From Nostocales cyanobacterium (GTDB taxonomy: Bacteria > Cyanobacteriota > Cyanobacteriia > Cyanobacteriales > Nostocaceae): a stretch of 64,000 nucleotides of DNA. Shown here in pieces: positions 29,285-38,432 of this stretch; the stretch's first letter is position 1; the number at the start of each line of letters is the position of its first letter. The notes beneath the pieces were generated by a model. It saw only the letters and a program-made list of their open reading frames with translations. It did no database searches and was not told the origin of the DNA. The position numbers and the translations under genes were made by a program. The stretch lies in contig RDXV01000001.1 of assembly GCA_004292695.1 (NCBI GenBank), positions 1 through 64,000 of the forward strand. Direction: 5' to 3'.

Positions 29285-29858
29285 AGTTTCCTTGGTTACT
29301 AATACCTGGTTTTCCTAAGATGATTCTCTACATTATGGTAGAATGTCAACCTGGTGAAAATATAATGTAGGTTAATTACTATACTACTCTGTTAATAACA
29401 TTCAATTATTAAGGAGATATGTAAAATTTGCGATTACATAGATAAAATCATCACCTCAGTCTGTAAATTTAAAATACATAAAATAAAAATGCTGGTAATT
29501 TTTCATGTTAATAACTGCAAAATTTGCTAAAATTATGGATAAAATATCCCCCTATTCAGCAAATAACTGTCAGCAATATTTCCTATTAGCTATGTGCAAA
29601 TTATAGGTATTAAAAGAATTTAGAATTAGGTTTTGCAACGGGGACTTAAACGCCTAAATTTAGTTAAAAATTCGTCAATGATACTGTTAATTATTATTAA
29701 GTTTTTGCGTGGAAATCTTGTTAATACTTAAACTATGATGTTAAATTTTTAGTACAGCTATCAGCTTTGAAGATAAAACCTAAACATATTATCTACTGAT
29801 TGTGTAAATAATACTGCTGACTGCTGATAGCTAACTACTGGATTTTTAATTTTTATAA
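29285..29858. other. AT-rich intergenic region upstream of the antiporter
   Basis: About 570 bases, very AT-rich, with no supportable gene. It should hold the antiporter promoter (minus strand). Around 29753-29838, the segment with TGAAGATAAAACCT, TGTGTAAATAAT and GCTGACTGCTGATAGCT is a diverged copy of sequence at 47895-47984. Confidence 0.5.
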
Positions 29859-30002
29859 TTAATACTGTTCCTGATCTTGGGCTATTGGTGCAAGTAAAAT
29901 CACAACAACTGTCAAAACCAAGAAAGCAAATGGGACGAGGAGGAACGAACTTAAGATAAATAATAAATTCCTCTGAGGCTGCTGCGATTGCTGCTTAATC
30001 AT
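29859..30002 (-). CDS. Small membrane protein, 47 residues
   Basis: A complete short frame: ATG at 30002, AGGAAT eight bases upstream as Shine-Dalgarno, TAA at 29859. The product begins MIKQQSQQPQRN, has one strong transmembrane helix (LLFILSSFLLVPFAFLVLTVV and onward, about residues 13-38) and ends IAQDQEQY. The polar ends, the well-placed RBS and the sensible topology argue for a real gene. I do not recognise a family; by size and shape it is like the small single-helix subunits of cyanobacterial membrane complexes. It is monocistronic. Confidence 0.65.
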   Translation of the reverse strand: MIKQQSQQPQRNLLFILSSFLLVPFAFLVLTVVVILLAPIAQDQEQY

Positions 30003-30316
30003 TTTTAATTCCTATTCCTAATCCTATCAATTTATTCTGAGGATGTTGTTAGGAAACTGGAAGTTGGATTTAAAAACTGTCTACTCTATAAATCGTCTAA
30101 AGTGATGTAGATTTTGTTAAAATTGAACAGACAAATAATTATTTTTATCCTCTTAGATGTTGGATATTTAGCATCATAAAAACATCGAAATTCATTAAAA
30201 CTCTATTCCTTCTATCCAAGAGTGAATTTAATTTTTGTCCAACTACTGAAAAGGTAGGCAGTTAATGTAGCATAACTAAATGATTGTGTCAGCCAGGCAA
30301 TGATTGATTTCTCAAC
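30003..30316. other. Divergent promoter region
   Basis: 314 AT-rich bases between the small membrane protein (minus) and the RND permease (plus). It must contain both promoters. I saw no conserved RNA or strong operator. Confidence 0.5.
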
Positions 30317-33067
30317 ATGGTAAAGACTAATAATGCAAAATCCGTACGCGAAGTTTTTAATATATCCCGATGGGCTATTAAATTTTCGTGGTTAACGGTG
30401 TGTTTTTGGATCGGGGTGACTGTAGCGGGTATTCTCGCTTTTAGTTCTCTTAAATACGCGCTATTTCCTGATATTACCTTTCCGGTAGTGGTGGTAAATG
30501 CTCAAGCACCCCTAACTTCTGCTTTAGAAACTGAAACTAAGTTAACTAAACCACTGGAAACAAGTCTCAAATCTTTGACAGGATTGGATAATGTCCGTTC
30601 TTCGACTTATCCCGGCCAAAGTGCGGTAAGTTTGTTGTTTGCTGTGGGTACAAATTTAGAAACTTCTACTCAAGAAACTACTAACGCACTGAAAAACTTA
30701 AAACTCCCAGATGGAGCTACTTATAAGATCATCCCTTTAAATCTGAATGAGTCATCAGTCATTAGTTATGCTATTGAAAACAAGTCAGGTAATTTGGATG
30801 ATTTACAAAAGATCGCTGATCAGCAGATTTTACCGGCGATCGCCAAACTCCCAGGTGTTCTCAAAGTCTCATTACTAGGTTCACCCCCCAAATTACCACC
30901 TCTCAATCCTAGCAATAATCCCACAGCGGCTTTAACTCCACCAGGAGGAAATTTAGTCCGCTTTAATGGCAAAGATGCTCTCGCTTTTCAAGTTGTTAAA
31001 AAAGGTGACGCTAATACTTTAGAAGTAGTTAGTTTAGTAGAAAAGGAAGTAGAAAAACTTCGTGCTTCTCTACCAAATGTCACTCTCACCTTAGCCGCAA
31101 CCCAAGCAGAATATATCCGCAAAGCTACCCAGTCAACTATAGATGCGTTGATAGAAGCGATTATTTTGGCAATTGTGGTTATTTTCCCCTTTTTATGGAA
31201 TTGGCGAGCTACTTTAATTTCTGCATTGGCAATTCCCACATCTTTATTAGCTACCTTTGTGGTAATGGCTTTTTTTGGTTTTAACTTAGAAACCATTACT
31301 TTATTAGCTTTGGCTTTAGTTATTGGTAGTGTGATTGATGATGCTATTATTGATGTAGAAAATATTACCAGACACATCGAAGAAGGGCAAACTCCCCGCG
31401 AAGCTGCACATTTAGCCACCGATGAAATTGGTTTAACTGTTGTCGCTACTACTGCTACCGCTGTGGCGGTTTTCTTACCTATTGGTTTAATGGGTGGAGT
31501 TGTAGGACAGTTTTTTAAACCTTTTGGAATTACCGTTTCTGCTTCTTATATTGCTTCGACTTTAGTAGCAAGAACTTTATCACCAGTTTTATCTATTTAT
31601 TGGCTCAAACCAGTTAATAAAAATGACTCATCTGGAGAAGTTAATCATAGATCAAATCAGTTGTTTCGTGGTATTTCTGCTCAACTTGGTAATTTTGGTG
31701 TTTACTTTACAGAATCTTACCGCAATTTATTATCTTGGTCTTTAAATCACCGCACCATAGTTATTATCTTGGCGGTGTTGAGTTTTGTGGCGGGTATTGC
31801 TTTAACTCCTTTCATTCCTAAAGGGTTTATTCCCAAGTTAGATCGAGGTGAGTTTAACATTACTTACACTGCACCTCTACCCAAAATTCCCGATTTAGCA
31901 GCATTACAGCAATTACAATCTCAATCAGGAAATCCTATTTCTTCCTCCGCAATTTCTAACCAACAATTACCAATTCCTAACCCTCTTAATGATTATTTGG
32001 AAGTAGCGAAAAAACTAGAAGCTGCTGTGATCAAATATCCTGATGTGGAAACTGTGTTTACTACTGTTGGTTCTCGCGGAGGTGAACCAAATAAGGGTAT
32101 TCTCTATGTGAAACTGAAAAAAGATCGCACTTTGAAAACCGCAGAGTTACAAGATCAATTGCGTCAGAGTTTACCGCAAATTTCTGGTGTAACTACCAGT
32201 GTGGAAGATATTCAGTTTGTTGATACTGGTGGGGAAAAACCTTTACAGATAGCTTTAAGAGGTGATAATCTCAAAAGTTTGAGTGAATCTGCTAATGCAA
32301 TTAAAGAACGAATTGCTAAAAATTCCGGTTTTGCAGATATTACTATTACCGGCAATACCAATGATGCAAATCAGGTTTTACAAATTGAGCGCCTGAATGA
32401 ACAACGGGTGGTTTACATTAGTTCTAATTTGGGTCAAAATTTGACTTTGGGTGATGCTACAGATCAAATAGTTGCAGAAGCTAAGGATGTTTTACCTGCT
32501 GATATTACTTTAGATTTGGGCGGAGATTCTGCTAAACAAAATGAGGTGTTTGGTAGTTTTATTTCTACTCTGATTTTATCCGCTTTGTGTATTGTTGTTG
32601 TCTTGTTTTTACTGTTCAAAAGTTGGGTAGATCCTTTGGTTATTGGCGCTGCTCTACCTTTGGCAATTGTAGGAGCAATGTTAGCTTTACTCTTGACTAA
32701 GAGTGATTTTGGTATGATCTCTTTGATCGGTTTTGTGTTTTTATTAGGTCTTGCTAATAAAAATGCCATCGTTTTGGTAGACTACATTAATCAATTACGT
32801 CTTTCAGGTTTGCACCGCACGGAGGCAATTTTAAAAGCTGGTCCTGTAAGACTTAGACCAATTATGATGACTACTGTATCTACTCTGTTAGGTATGTTAC
32901 CCATAGCTCTCGGTTTAGGCGCTGGTTCTGAGTTGCGATCGCCTATGGCCGTTGCTATTGCTGGTGGTTTGATCAGTTCTACTATTCTCAGTTTGGTTGT
33001 TGTTCCTGTTGTCTATGCAATTTTAGATGATTGGTTTCCTCGTAAGCAGTTTTTAGTTGATAGGTAA
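30317..33067 (+). CDS. RND-family efflux permease (AcrB-like)
   Basis: 916 residues. N-terminal helix (FSWLTVCFWIGVTVAGILAF), then periplasmic porter region starting LKYALFPDITFPVVVVNAQAP. The membrane core includes the proton relay aspartates in LALALVIGSVIDDAIIDVENI. The second half begins NHRTIVIILAVLSFVAGIALTPFIPKGFIPKLDRGEF and ends GMISLIGFVFLLGLANKNAIVLVDYINQLR. It exports hydrophobic or toxic compounds using the proton gradient. It is ~100-130 residues shorter than AcrB, mainly in the periplasmic loops. No adaptor (MFP) or outer-membrane gene is adjacent, so partners must be encoded elsewhere. Confidence 0.9.
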   Translation: MVKTNNAKSVREVFNISRWAIKFSWLTVCFWIGVTVAGILAFSSLKYALFPDITFPVVVVNAQAPLTSALETETKLTKPLETSLKSLTGLDNVRSSTYPGQSAVSLLFAVGTNLETSTQETTNALKNLKLPDGATYKIIPLNLNESSVISYAIENKSGNLDDLQKIADQQILPAIAKLPGVLKVSLLGSPPKLPPLNPSNNPTAALTPPGGNLVRFNGKDALAFQVVKKGDANTLEVVSLVEKEVEKLRASLPNVTLTLAATQAEYIRKATQSTIDALIEAIILAIVVIFPFLWNWRATLISALAIPTSLLATFVVMAFFGFNLETITLLALALVIGSVIDDAIIDVENITRHIEEGQTPREAAHLATDEIGLTVVATTATAVAVFLPIGLMGGVVGQFFKPFGITVSASYIASTLVARTLSPVLSIYWLKPVNKNDSSGEVNHRSNQLFRGISAQLGNFGVYFTESYRNLLSWSLNHRTIVIILAVLSFVAGIALTPFIPKGFIPKLDRGEFNITYTAPLPKIPDLAALQQLQSQSGNPISSSAISNQQLPIPNPLNDYLEVAKKLEAAVIKYPDVETVFTTVGSRGGEPNKGILYVKLKKDRTLKTAELQDQLRQSLPQISGVTTSVEDIQFVDTGGEKPLQIALRGDNLKSLSESANAIKERIAKNSGFADITITGNTNDANQVLQIERLNEQRVVYISSNLGQNLTLGDATDQIVAEAKDVLPADITLDLGGDSAKQNEVFGSFISTLILSALCIVVVLFLLFKSWVDPLVIGAALPLAIVGAMLALLLTKSDFGMISLIGFVFLLGLANKNAIVLVDYINQLRLSGLHRTEAILKAGPVRLRPIMMTTVSTLLGMLPIALGLGAGSELRSPMAVAIAGGLISSTILSLVVVPVVYAILDDWFPRKQFLVDR

Positions 33068-33076
33068 CAGCATAAT

Positions 33077-33115
33077 ATCCCCGACTTCTTTCAGTTGATC
33101 ATGAAAGTCGGGGAT
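33077..33115 (+). terminator. Terminator after the RND permease gene
   Basis: Perfect 11-bp stem ATCCCCGACTT / AAGTCGGGGAT with a 17-base loop, ten bases after the stop codon. The following TTTCATAATTT is only a weak T-run. Confidence 0.65.
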
Positions 33116-33127
33116 TTCATAATTTCA

Positions 33128-33465
33128 CTATCTATGCTATATTGTTTCTATGTGAAGCCTGATGTCAGCAATTTCCAGGCTCAAAATACTTTTAAAACTT
33201 AAAAAAAATTAAAAAAAAGAAAAAAAAATTTCGATTTTTCGAGGTTCAACCAGTTGACTTTTTTCGCTGGAAGTGATATTTTTATAATGGGAATATAACC
33301 TTTTTTAAAAATTTTGCTTACACTCCATTATATTAGATACCATTATCATACCACGACCGGCTGCCCCTGAACCCTAAAAAACGAAATTTTTTTTTGAAAA
33401 AACTTATATAAAAATTGTTTTTAATAAACTAAAATTATCAGTTGAATCTCTTAAACCCTGTAAAA
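33128..33465. repeat. Long direct repeat, copy 1 (~338 bp, non-coding)
   Basis: Near-identical to 33788-34123, offset by exactly 660 bases. Conserved blocks include GCCTGATGTC, TTTCGATTTTTCGAGGTTCA, TTTTTTCGCTGGAAGTGATA, TATAATGGGAATATAACC and CCACGACCGGCTGCCCCTGA. Internal stems: GCCTG/CAGGC (~33149-33172) and TATAATGG/CCATTATA. Many length changes in A- and T-runs between copies argue against coding. It does not end in terminal inverted repeats. Confidence 0.85.
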
Positions 33466-33787
33466 CCTTTCAGTGAAGCTATTCTCAAAGAGTACGTGTT
33501 CCCAAAGGGTAGGAAAGAAAGTTCTAGAGAGATTTTGCAGTGGCAAGGTTGATTTTTTCAAACTCAGGATGCTACTCAATCAAAATTAATGTAACATTGA
33601 TAACCAACAACAATCGCTGTATTTCTTATCTGTTCCCTGTCCTAACTATAAAATTTATTTTGCACGACTACTTCTGATTCATAACTTTGTGATGTTTTGG
33701 CTGTACCTGAAATTTATCTGAAAATCTTAAACAAGAATATTCTAATTTTAAATTAGAACTTTAAGATTTGCAGGATGTTGATTTTTG

Positions 33788-34123
33788 CTATTTGTGCTAT
33801 ATTGTTTCTATGTAAAGCCTGATGTCGCCAATTTCTAGGCTCAAAAGATTTTTAAAACTTTAAAAAAATTAACAAAAAGAAAAAAAATTTCGATTTTTCG
33901 AGGTTCAACCCGTTGACTTTTTTCGCTGGAAGTGATACTTTTATAATGGGAATATAACCTTTTTTAAAAATTTTGCTTATGATCCATTATATTAGATACT
34001 GTTATCATACCACGACCGGCTGCCCCTGAACCCTAAAAAACGAATTTTTTTTCAAAAAAACTTATATAAAAATCGTTTTTAATAAACTAAAGTTATTAGT
34101 TGAGCATCTTAAACCTGTAAAAA
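33788..34123. repeat. Long direct repeat, copy 2 (~336 bp), ending 35 bases before hpnA
   Basis: Second copy of the 33128-33465 block. The first stem is kept although one base changed (GCCTG/TAGGC, a G-U pair in RNA), which hints at RNA structure. The 322-base spacer between copies contains TAACTATAAAATTTATTTTG, a relative of sequence at 25720. Copy 2 forms most of the hpnA upstream region. Confidence 0.85.
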
Positions 34124-34158
34124 TAAGAATAACATTTTCAGGAGTGAGAGGTGAATAA

Positions 34159-35151
34159 ATGCGGGCATTTGTGACCGGTGGTACAGGTTTTGTGGGTTCT
34201 CATGTTGTGCGATCGCTATTGCAAGCAGGATATCAAGTAACAGCATTAGCAAGGGGAAACAGTAACTTAGGTAACTTACGAGGGTTAGAAATAGATATAG
34301 TCAAAGGTGATCTAAATGACTCAAATATCTGGGAACAAATGCGTGGTTGTAACTACTTGTTTCATGTAGCAGCCCATTATTCTTTGTGGCAAAAAGACCG
34401 AGAATTACTATATCTGCATAATGTTGAAGGCACAATAAATTTATTAGCCGCAGCCCAGAAAGCAGGAATAGAACGCACAATTTATACCAGTTCTGTAGCG
34501 GCTATTGGTGTGGGTAAAAATGGTAAAATTGTAGATGAAAGTCATCAAAGTCCGGTGGAAAAACTGGTAGGAGACTATAAAAAATCAAAGTTTTTAGCGG
34601 AACAAGTGGCGATCGCCGCAGCTAAACAAGGACAAGATATAGTAATAGTTAATCCTAGTAGTCCCATTGGACCATTAGACATTAAACCAACACCTACGGG
34701 AGATATAATTTTACGGTTTTTAAGAAAACAAATGCCGGCTTATGTGGATACAGGTTTAAACTTTATTGATGTTAGGGATGTAGCACAGGGACATTTATTA
34801 GCCTTAGAAAAAGGAAAATCAGGCGATCGCTACATTTTAGGTAATCAAAATCTCAGTCTCAAACAACTACTAGAAATACTATCCGACATCACCGGCATTA
34901 AACCACCGCAAATATCCGTTCCCAGCTTTTTACCATTAAGCGTTGCTTGGATAGAAGAGAAAATTCTTGCACCCATCGGTAAAACTCCCACAGTTCCCAT
35001 AGATGGCGTTCGCATGGCACAGCAACCAATGTATTATGATGCTTCTAAGGCCATCCGCGAATTAAGTCTACCCCAGTCTTCTGTGAAAGTGGCACTTCAA
35101 GACGCGGTTGACTGGTTTGTTTCTAATGGTTACGTGAACAGTGAACAGTGA
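34159..35151 (+). CDS. hpnA: Hopanoid-associated sugar epimerase HpnA
   Basis: 330 residues, extended short-chain dehydrogenase fold. NAD(P)-binding VTGGTGFVGSHVV at residues 5-17, the YKKSK (Y-x3-K) catalytic pair, and GDRYILGNQNLSLKQLLEIL are as in HpnA. It is associated with hopanoid side-chain modification; the exact reaction is uncertain. It is 53 bases upstream of hpnH, which fits one operon. AGGAG precedes the ATG. The C-terminal Asn-Ser-Glu-Gln-stop is encoded by a GTGAACA heptamer array, so the original C-terminus may have been altered. Confidence 0.88.
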   Translation: MRAFVTGGTGFVGSHVVRSLLQAGYQVTALARGNSNLGNLRGLEIDIVKGDLNDSNIWEQMRGCNYLFHVAAHYSLWQKDRELLYLHNVEGTINLLAAAQKAGIERTIYTSSVAAIGVGKNGKIVDESHQSPVEKLVGDYKKSKFLAEQVAIAAAKQGQDIVIVNPSSPIGPLDIKPTPTGDIILRFLRKQMPAYVDTGLNFIDVRDVAQGHLLALEKGKSGDRYILGNQNLSLKQLLEILSDITGIKPPQISVPSFLPLSVAWIEEKILAPIGKTPTVPIDGVRMAQQPMYYDASKAIRELSLPQSSVKVALQDAVDWFVSNGYVNSEQ

Positions 35152-35180
35152 ACAGTGAACAGTGATAACTGATAACTGAC
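35134..35180. repeat. STRR, GTGAACA heptamers across the hpnA stop codon
   Basis: About four GTGAACA units, then TAACTGA units. The array begins inside hpnA, encodes its last residues and provides the TGA stop, then fills the hpnA-hpnH spacer. Confidence 0.9.
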
Positions 35181-35204
35181 TTAAATTTGAGGAGTGTTAG
35201 CTAA

Positions 35205-36224
35205 ATGGCAATTAATTTACAACAAGCAATTGATATCGGTAAGTATTTAGTCACACAGCGTTTTTTAGGAAGGAAACGCTTTCCTTTGGTATTAATGTTA
35301 GAACCATTATTTCGCTGTAACTTAGCTTGTTCTGGTTGTGGAAAAATTCAACATCCTACAGAGATTTTAAAACAAAATCTTACTCCAGAACAGTGTTTTG
35401 CAGCGGTAGAAGAATGTGGCGCACCAGTAGTTTCCATCCCCGGAGGAGAACCTTTATTACATCCACAAATTGATGAAATTGTCAAAGGTTTAGTGGATCG
35501 TAAAAAATATGTTTACTTGTGTACCAATGGTTTATTGCTAGAAAAAAATCTGCACAAATTTAAACCTTCTCCCTACCTTACCTTTAGTGTTCACCTGGAT
35601 GGAATGCGAGAATGGCACGATCAATGTGTAGATAGAAAAGGAGTTTTTGATATTGCAGTTCAAGCAATTAAAACCGCTAAATCTCAAGGTTTTCGTGTGA
35701 CTACAAACACCACAATTTTTGAAGGTTGTGATATCAAAGAAATGCAGGAGTTTTTTGACTTCCTCGATACTTTAGGTGTAGATGGAATGATGATCTCCCC
35801 CGGTTACAGCTACGAATGGGCCCCAGATCAAGATCATTTTCTGCAAAGAGAACAAACCCGCGCTTTGTTTAAGGAAATTCTCGCACCTTATAAAGCAGGT
35901 AAGAAAAACTGGAACTTTAATCATAATCCTTTGTTTTTAGATTTTTTGATTGGTGAAAAAGATTATGAATGTACTCCCTGGGGTAGCCCCAGTTACAGTG
36001 TGTTAGGATGGCAAAAACCATGTTATCTGTTGAATGAAGGTTATTATCAAACTTTTCAAGAATTGTTAGATCAAACTGATTGGAGTCAGTACGGAAGAGC
36101 TAGTGGTAATCCCAAATGTGCTGATTGTATGGTGCATTGTGGTTATGAACCTACCGCGGCGATGGATGCAATGCAACCGCAAAATATAGGCCGTTCTCTG
36201 GGTACTGTATTTGGTAGAGGATAA
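35205..36224 (+). CDS. hpnH: Adenosyl-hopene transferase HpnH (radical SAM)
   Basis: 339 residues. The radical SAM cluster motif is C38-x3-C42-x2-C45 ([10 protein letters not shown]), with [13 protein letters not shown] (SAM-binding GGEP) following. C-terminal cysteines in [15 protein letters not shown] probably bind an extra cluster or are structural. HpnH joins adenosine from SAM to diploptene, the first step to extended C35 hopanoids such as bacteriohopanetetrol, in the inner membrane. AGGAG precedes the ATG. Neighbour hpnA belongs to the same pathway; squalene-hopene cyclase is not in the window. Confidence 0.95.
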   Translation: MAINLQQAIDIGKYLVTQRFLGRKRFPLVLMLEPLFRCNLACSGCGKIQHPTEILKQNLTPEQCFAAVEECGAPVVSIPGGEPLLHPQIDEIVKGLVDRKKYVYLCTNGLLLEKNLHKFKPSPYLTFSVHLDGMREWHDQCVDRKGVFDIAVQAIKTAKSQGFRVTTNTTIFEGCDIKEMQEFFDFLDTLGVDGMMISPGYSYEWAPDQDHFLQREQTRALFKEILAPYKAGKKNWNFNHNPLFLDFLIGEKDYECTPWGSPSYSVLGWQKPCYLLNEGYYQTFQELLDQTDWSQYGRASGNPKCADCMVHCGYEPTAAMDAMQPQNIGRSLGTVFGRG

Positions 36225-36271
36225 CTTTATCAGTTATCAGTTATCAGTTATCAGTTATCAGCTTTTAGGAT

Positions 36272-36392
36272 ATAGGAATAATATTTGAATTTTGATAGCG
36301 TAGCGTGGCGTAAGCCATACAAAACTCCGTACACCTAAATCTTCCAAAACCCCTTTGCCTCTTGAATTAGTGCCTCTTGCCTGCCTACACAA
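36272..36392 (+). repeat. Dispersed element, copy 1, with a 25-bp insertion
   Basis: The order ATAGGAATAATATTTGA, then ACTCCGTACACCTAAAT, AAAACCC, TTGCCTCTTG matches the reverse complement of 44861-44950. Copy 1 carries 25 extra bases at 36296-36320 (containing GCGTAGCGTGGCGTAAGCCA, a motif type common in Nostoc-like intergenic DNA). Confidence 0.75.
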
Positions 36393-36639
36393 ATGATTTC
36401 ACGAATCAAATCGGATTCCTATAGCTGATCTGGGTATTGACTGAATACTTACATTTTCCTTTTAAATACCCATGCAAAATCAGTATTTTTAACTATTAGT
36501 AATAGCATTTTTTAGACTGACAATTAGCATTAAACTAATTATAAAGTTTATATGAACTAAACATAATCTGATGAGTTATTCTTCATGTAAGGTGCATATT
36601 ATGGGAATAATAGATTCACTCCTATCAACAGGCTATTAT

Positions 36640-36676
36640 CATACTAATATTTTGTTATTTGATGCTTATTAGTATG
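36640..36676. promoter_or_regulatory. Perfect inverted repeat upstream of the diguanylate cyclase
   Basis: CATACTAATA (36640-36649) and TATTAGTATG (36667-36676), ten matching bases each, 17 bases apart and ~97 bases before the GTG start. It may be an operator or form a hairpin in a leader RNA. Confidence 0.45.
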
Positions 36677-36772
36677 TAATGTCGTAATTGGAATTAAAAA
36701 AATATTTTTACATAACCGTAAAAGAGATGTTTATTACAGATCACAAAACACAAATAGTAGATGTATAGATAA

Positions 36773-38299
36773 GTGAACAGCACATTAACAAAATACAAAG
36801 CTAATTTACTGGTAGTGGATGACAATCCTGATAACTTGCGTGTATTATCTGCAATTCTTAGTCAGGAAGGTTACAAGGTGAGAAAAGCGATTAGCGCAAA
36901 ATCAGCCTTGAATACAATTAAGCTAGAAAGACCTGATCTTATTTTATTAGATATCAAAATGCCTGATATTGACGGATATCGGGTATGTTCAATATTGAAA
37001 GAAAGTCAGGAAACCCGTGATATTCCGGTCATTTTTTTAAGTGCTTTAGATAAAACAGACAATATGGTAAAAGGATTTGAAGTTGGAGGTGTTGACTATA
37101 TTACAAAACCTTTTCAATTAGAGGATGTATTAGTTAGAATCAAACACCACTTAACCATTGTTAAACAAAGCCAAGAACTATTTGAACATAATCAGTTATT
37201 AATTAAAGAAATTCAGCAACGTAAACAAATAGAATCCAAACTAAAATTATTACTGACTACAATTAACTTAGTCAGCAAAGCTCCTAACTTGAATCATGCT
37301 TTTGCAGATGTTTTATCTGAAGTATGTCAAATGATTGGCTGTGATTATGGAGAGGGATGGATTTTTAATGAAAATGATCAGGGATTTAAACTAGGTCAAA
37401 CATATTATGATGCTTCTGATCAAGTGCTGAAACTATTTCATAATTTAAGTTTAGATTATAGTTTTTCCTACGGAGTAAAATTGATTGGTAAGGTGTGGGA
37501 AAACAAACAACCAGAATGGATCGAAGATATTTCCCAATTAGATGAAGACCAATTTTCAAGAGTTAAATTAATTCAAAATACGGGATTAAAAACCGTATTT
37601 GCTGTTCCTATCTTTATAGAAGAAAAAGTAATAGCAATTATGTGTTTTTTCCTGCGTTCTGCCATTTCTTATAATCCAGAGATGTTGGAATTAGTTAATG
37701 CAGTAGCCTTAGAGTTAAGCGGGTTTATTGAACGTAAACAAACAGAGGAAGCACTAAAACAAGCAAATAAAGAATTACTAAGATTAGCTAATTTAGATGG
37801 ATTAACTGAAATTGCAAATAGGCGTTGTTTTGATGAATCAATAGAACAGGAATGGTGGAGAATGAAACGGGATAAATTACCTCTTACTTTACTACTAGGT
37901 GACATTGATTATTTTAAACTATACAATGATTATTATGGACATCAAGCTGGTGATGAATGCTTGCGAAGAGTAGCAAAAGCAATGACAGAAAGCTGCCATC
38001 GTCCTGCGGATTTAGTCGCTCGCTATGGTGGTGAAGAATTTGCGATCCTACTACCTAACACTGATTTAGAAGGTGCAATTTATATCACTAAAAAAATTCA
38101 AACAGCAATAGAGAGAATAGCTATTCCCCATCAATGTTCTTATATTAGCACTCAAATAACTTTAAGTATTGGCATTGCCAGCATGATTCCTACCAATGAA
38201 ACTTTACCAGAAGCGATAATTGCCGCTGCTGATCAAGCACTTTATCGAGCTAAATCTCAAGGACGTAATACTTACTGCATTTATAATAATGACGAATAG
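36773..38299 (+). CDS. Response regulator diguanylate cyclase (REC-GAF-GGDEF)
   Basis: 508 residues. REC at ~12-130, with acidic D16/D17, phospho-acceptor D60 (LILLDIKMPDIDG) and the conserved Lys in YITKPF. A coiled coil follows, then a GAF domain (~165-325, ending in QTEEALKQANKEL), and GGDEF (~340-505). The active site RYGGEEF (GGEEF 419-423) is intact and the product-inhibition site RPAD (410-413) lies five residues before it. It should make cyclic di-GMP from two GTP on phosphorylation. The start is GTG. No cognate kinase is adjacent. Confidence 0.93.
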   Translation: MNSTLTKYKANLLVVDDNPDNLRVLSAILSQEGYKVRKAISAKSALNTIKLERPDLILLDIKMPDIDGYRVCSILKESQETRDIPVIFLSALDKTDNMVKGFEVGGVDYITKPFQLEDVLVRIKHHLTIVKQSQELFEHNQLLIKEIQQRKQIESKLKLLLTTINLVSKAPNLNHAFADVLSEVCQMIGCDYGEGWIFNENDQGFKLGQTYYDASDQVLKLFHNLSLDYSFSYGVKLIGKVWENKQPEWIEDISQLDEDQFSRVKLIQNTGLKTVFAVPIFIEEKVIAIMCFFLRSAISYNPEMLELVNAVALELSGFIERKQTEEALKQANKELLRLANLDGLTEIANRRCFDESIEQEWWRMKRDKLPLTLLLGDIDYFKLYNDYYGHQAGDECLRRVAKAMTESCHRPADLVARYGGEEFAILLPNTDLEGAIYITKKIQTAIERIAIPHQCSYISTQITLSIGIASMIPTNETLPEAIIAAADQALYRAKSQGRNTYCIYNNDE

Positions 38300-38393
38300 C
38301 TGAAACTATTCCCTATTCCCTATTCCCTATTCCCTACCTCCACGAAAAGACTTTCTCAGCAAACCCTAAGTAGGAAGAGATTTTCAGCGTATA

Positions 38394-38423
38394 TAAAAAA
38401 TACCCTTGGTGATTAACCAAGGG
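38394..38423 (-). terminator. Rho-independent terminator of queC
   Basis: CCCTTGGT / ACCAAGGG, 8 bp with a 5-base loop, ten bases past the queC stop, followed on the minus strand by TATTTTTTAT. Confidence 0.85.
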
Positions 38424-38432
38424 AAAATCAAA

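Larger units (their letters stand above)
36225..36772. other. Intergenic region with STRR, dispersed element and inverted repeat
   Basis: 548 bases. It starts with CAGTTAT heptamers (36229-36262), then a dispersed element (36272-36392), then AT-rich DNA with a 10-bp inverted repeat (36640-36676), and ends with the cyclase promoter. No gene is seen. Confidence 0.6.

Noticed and set aside
31000-31419. Large minus-strand ORFs inside the RND permease and other genes
   Set aside because: They are reverse-frame shadows of clearly coding genes and show no domain features.
33250-33290. Sigma-70 promoter (TTGACT ... TATAAT) in the long repeat
   Set aside because: The spacing is about 23 bases, too long for a standard promoter.
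33128-34123. Diversity-generating retroelement template/variable repeats
   Set aside because: Differences between copies are mixed substitutions and A/T-run length changes, not adenine-specific, and no reverse transcriptase is present.
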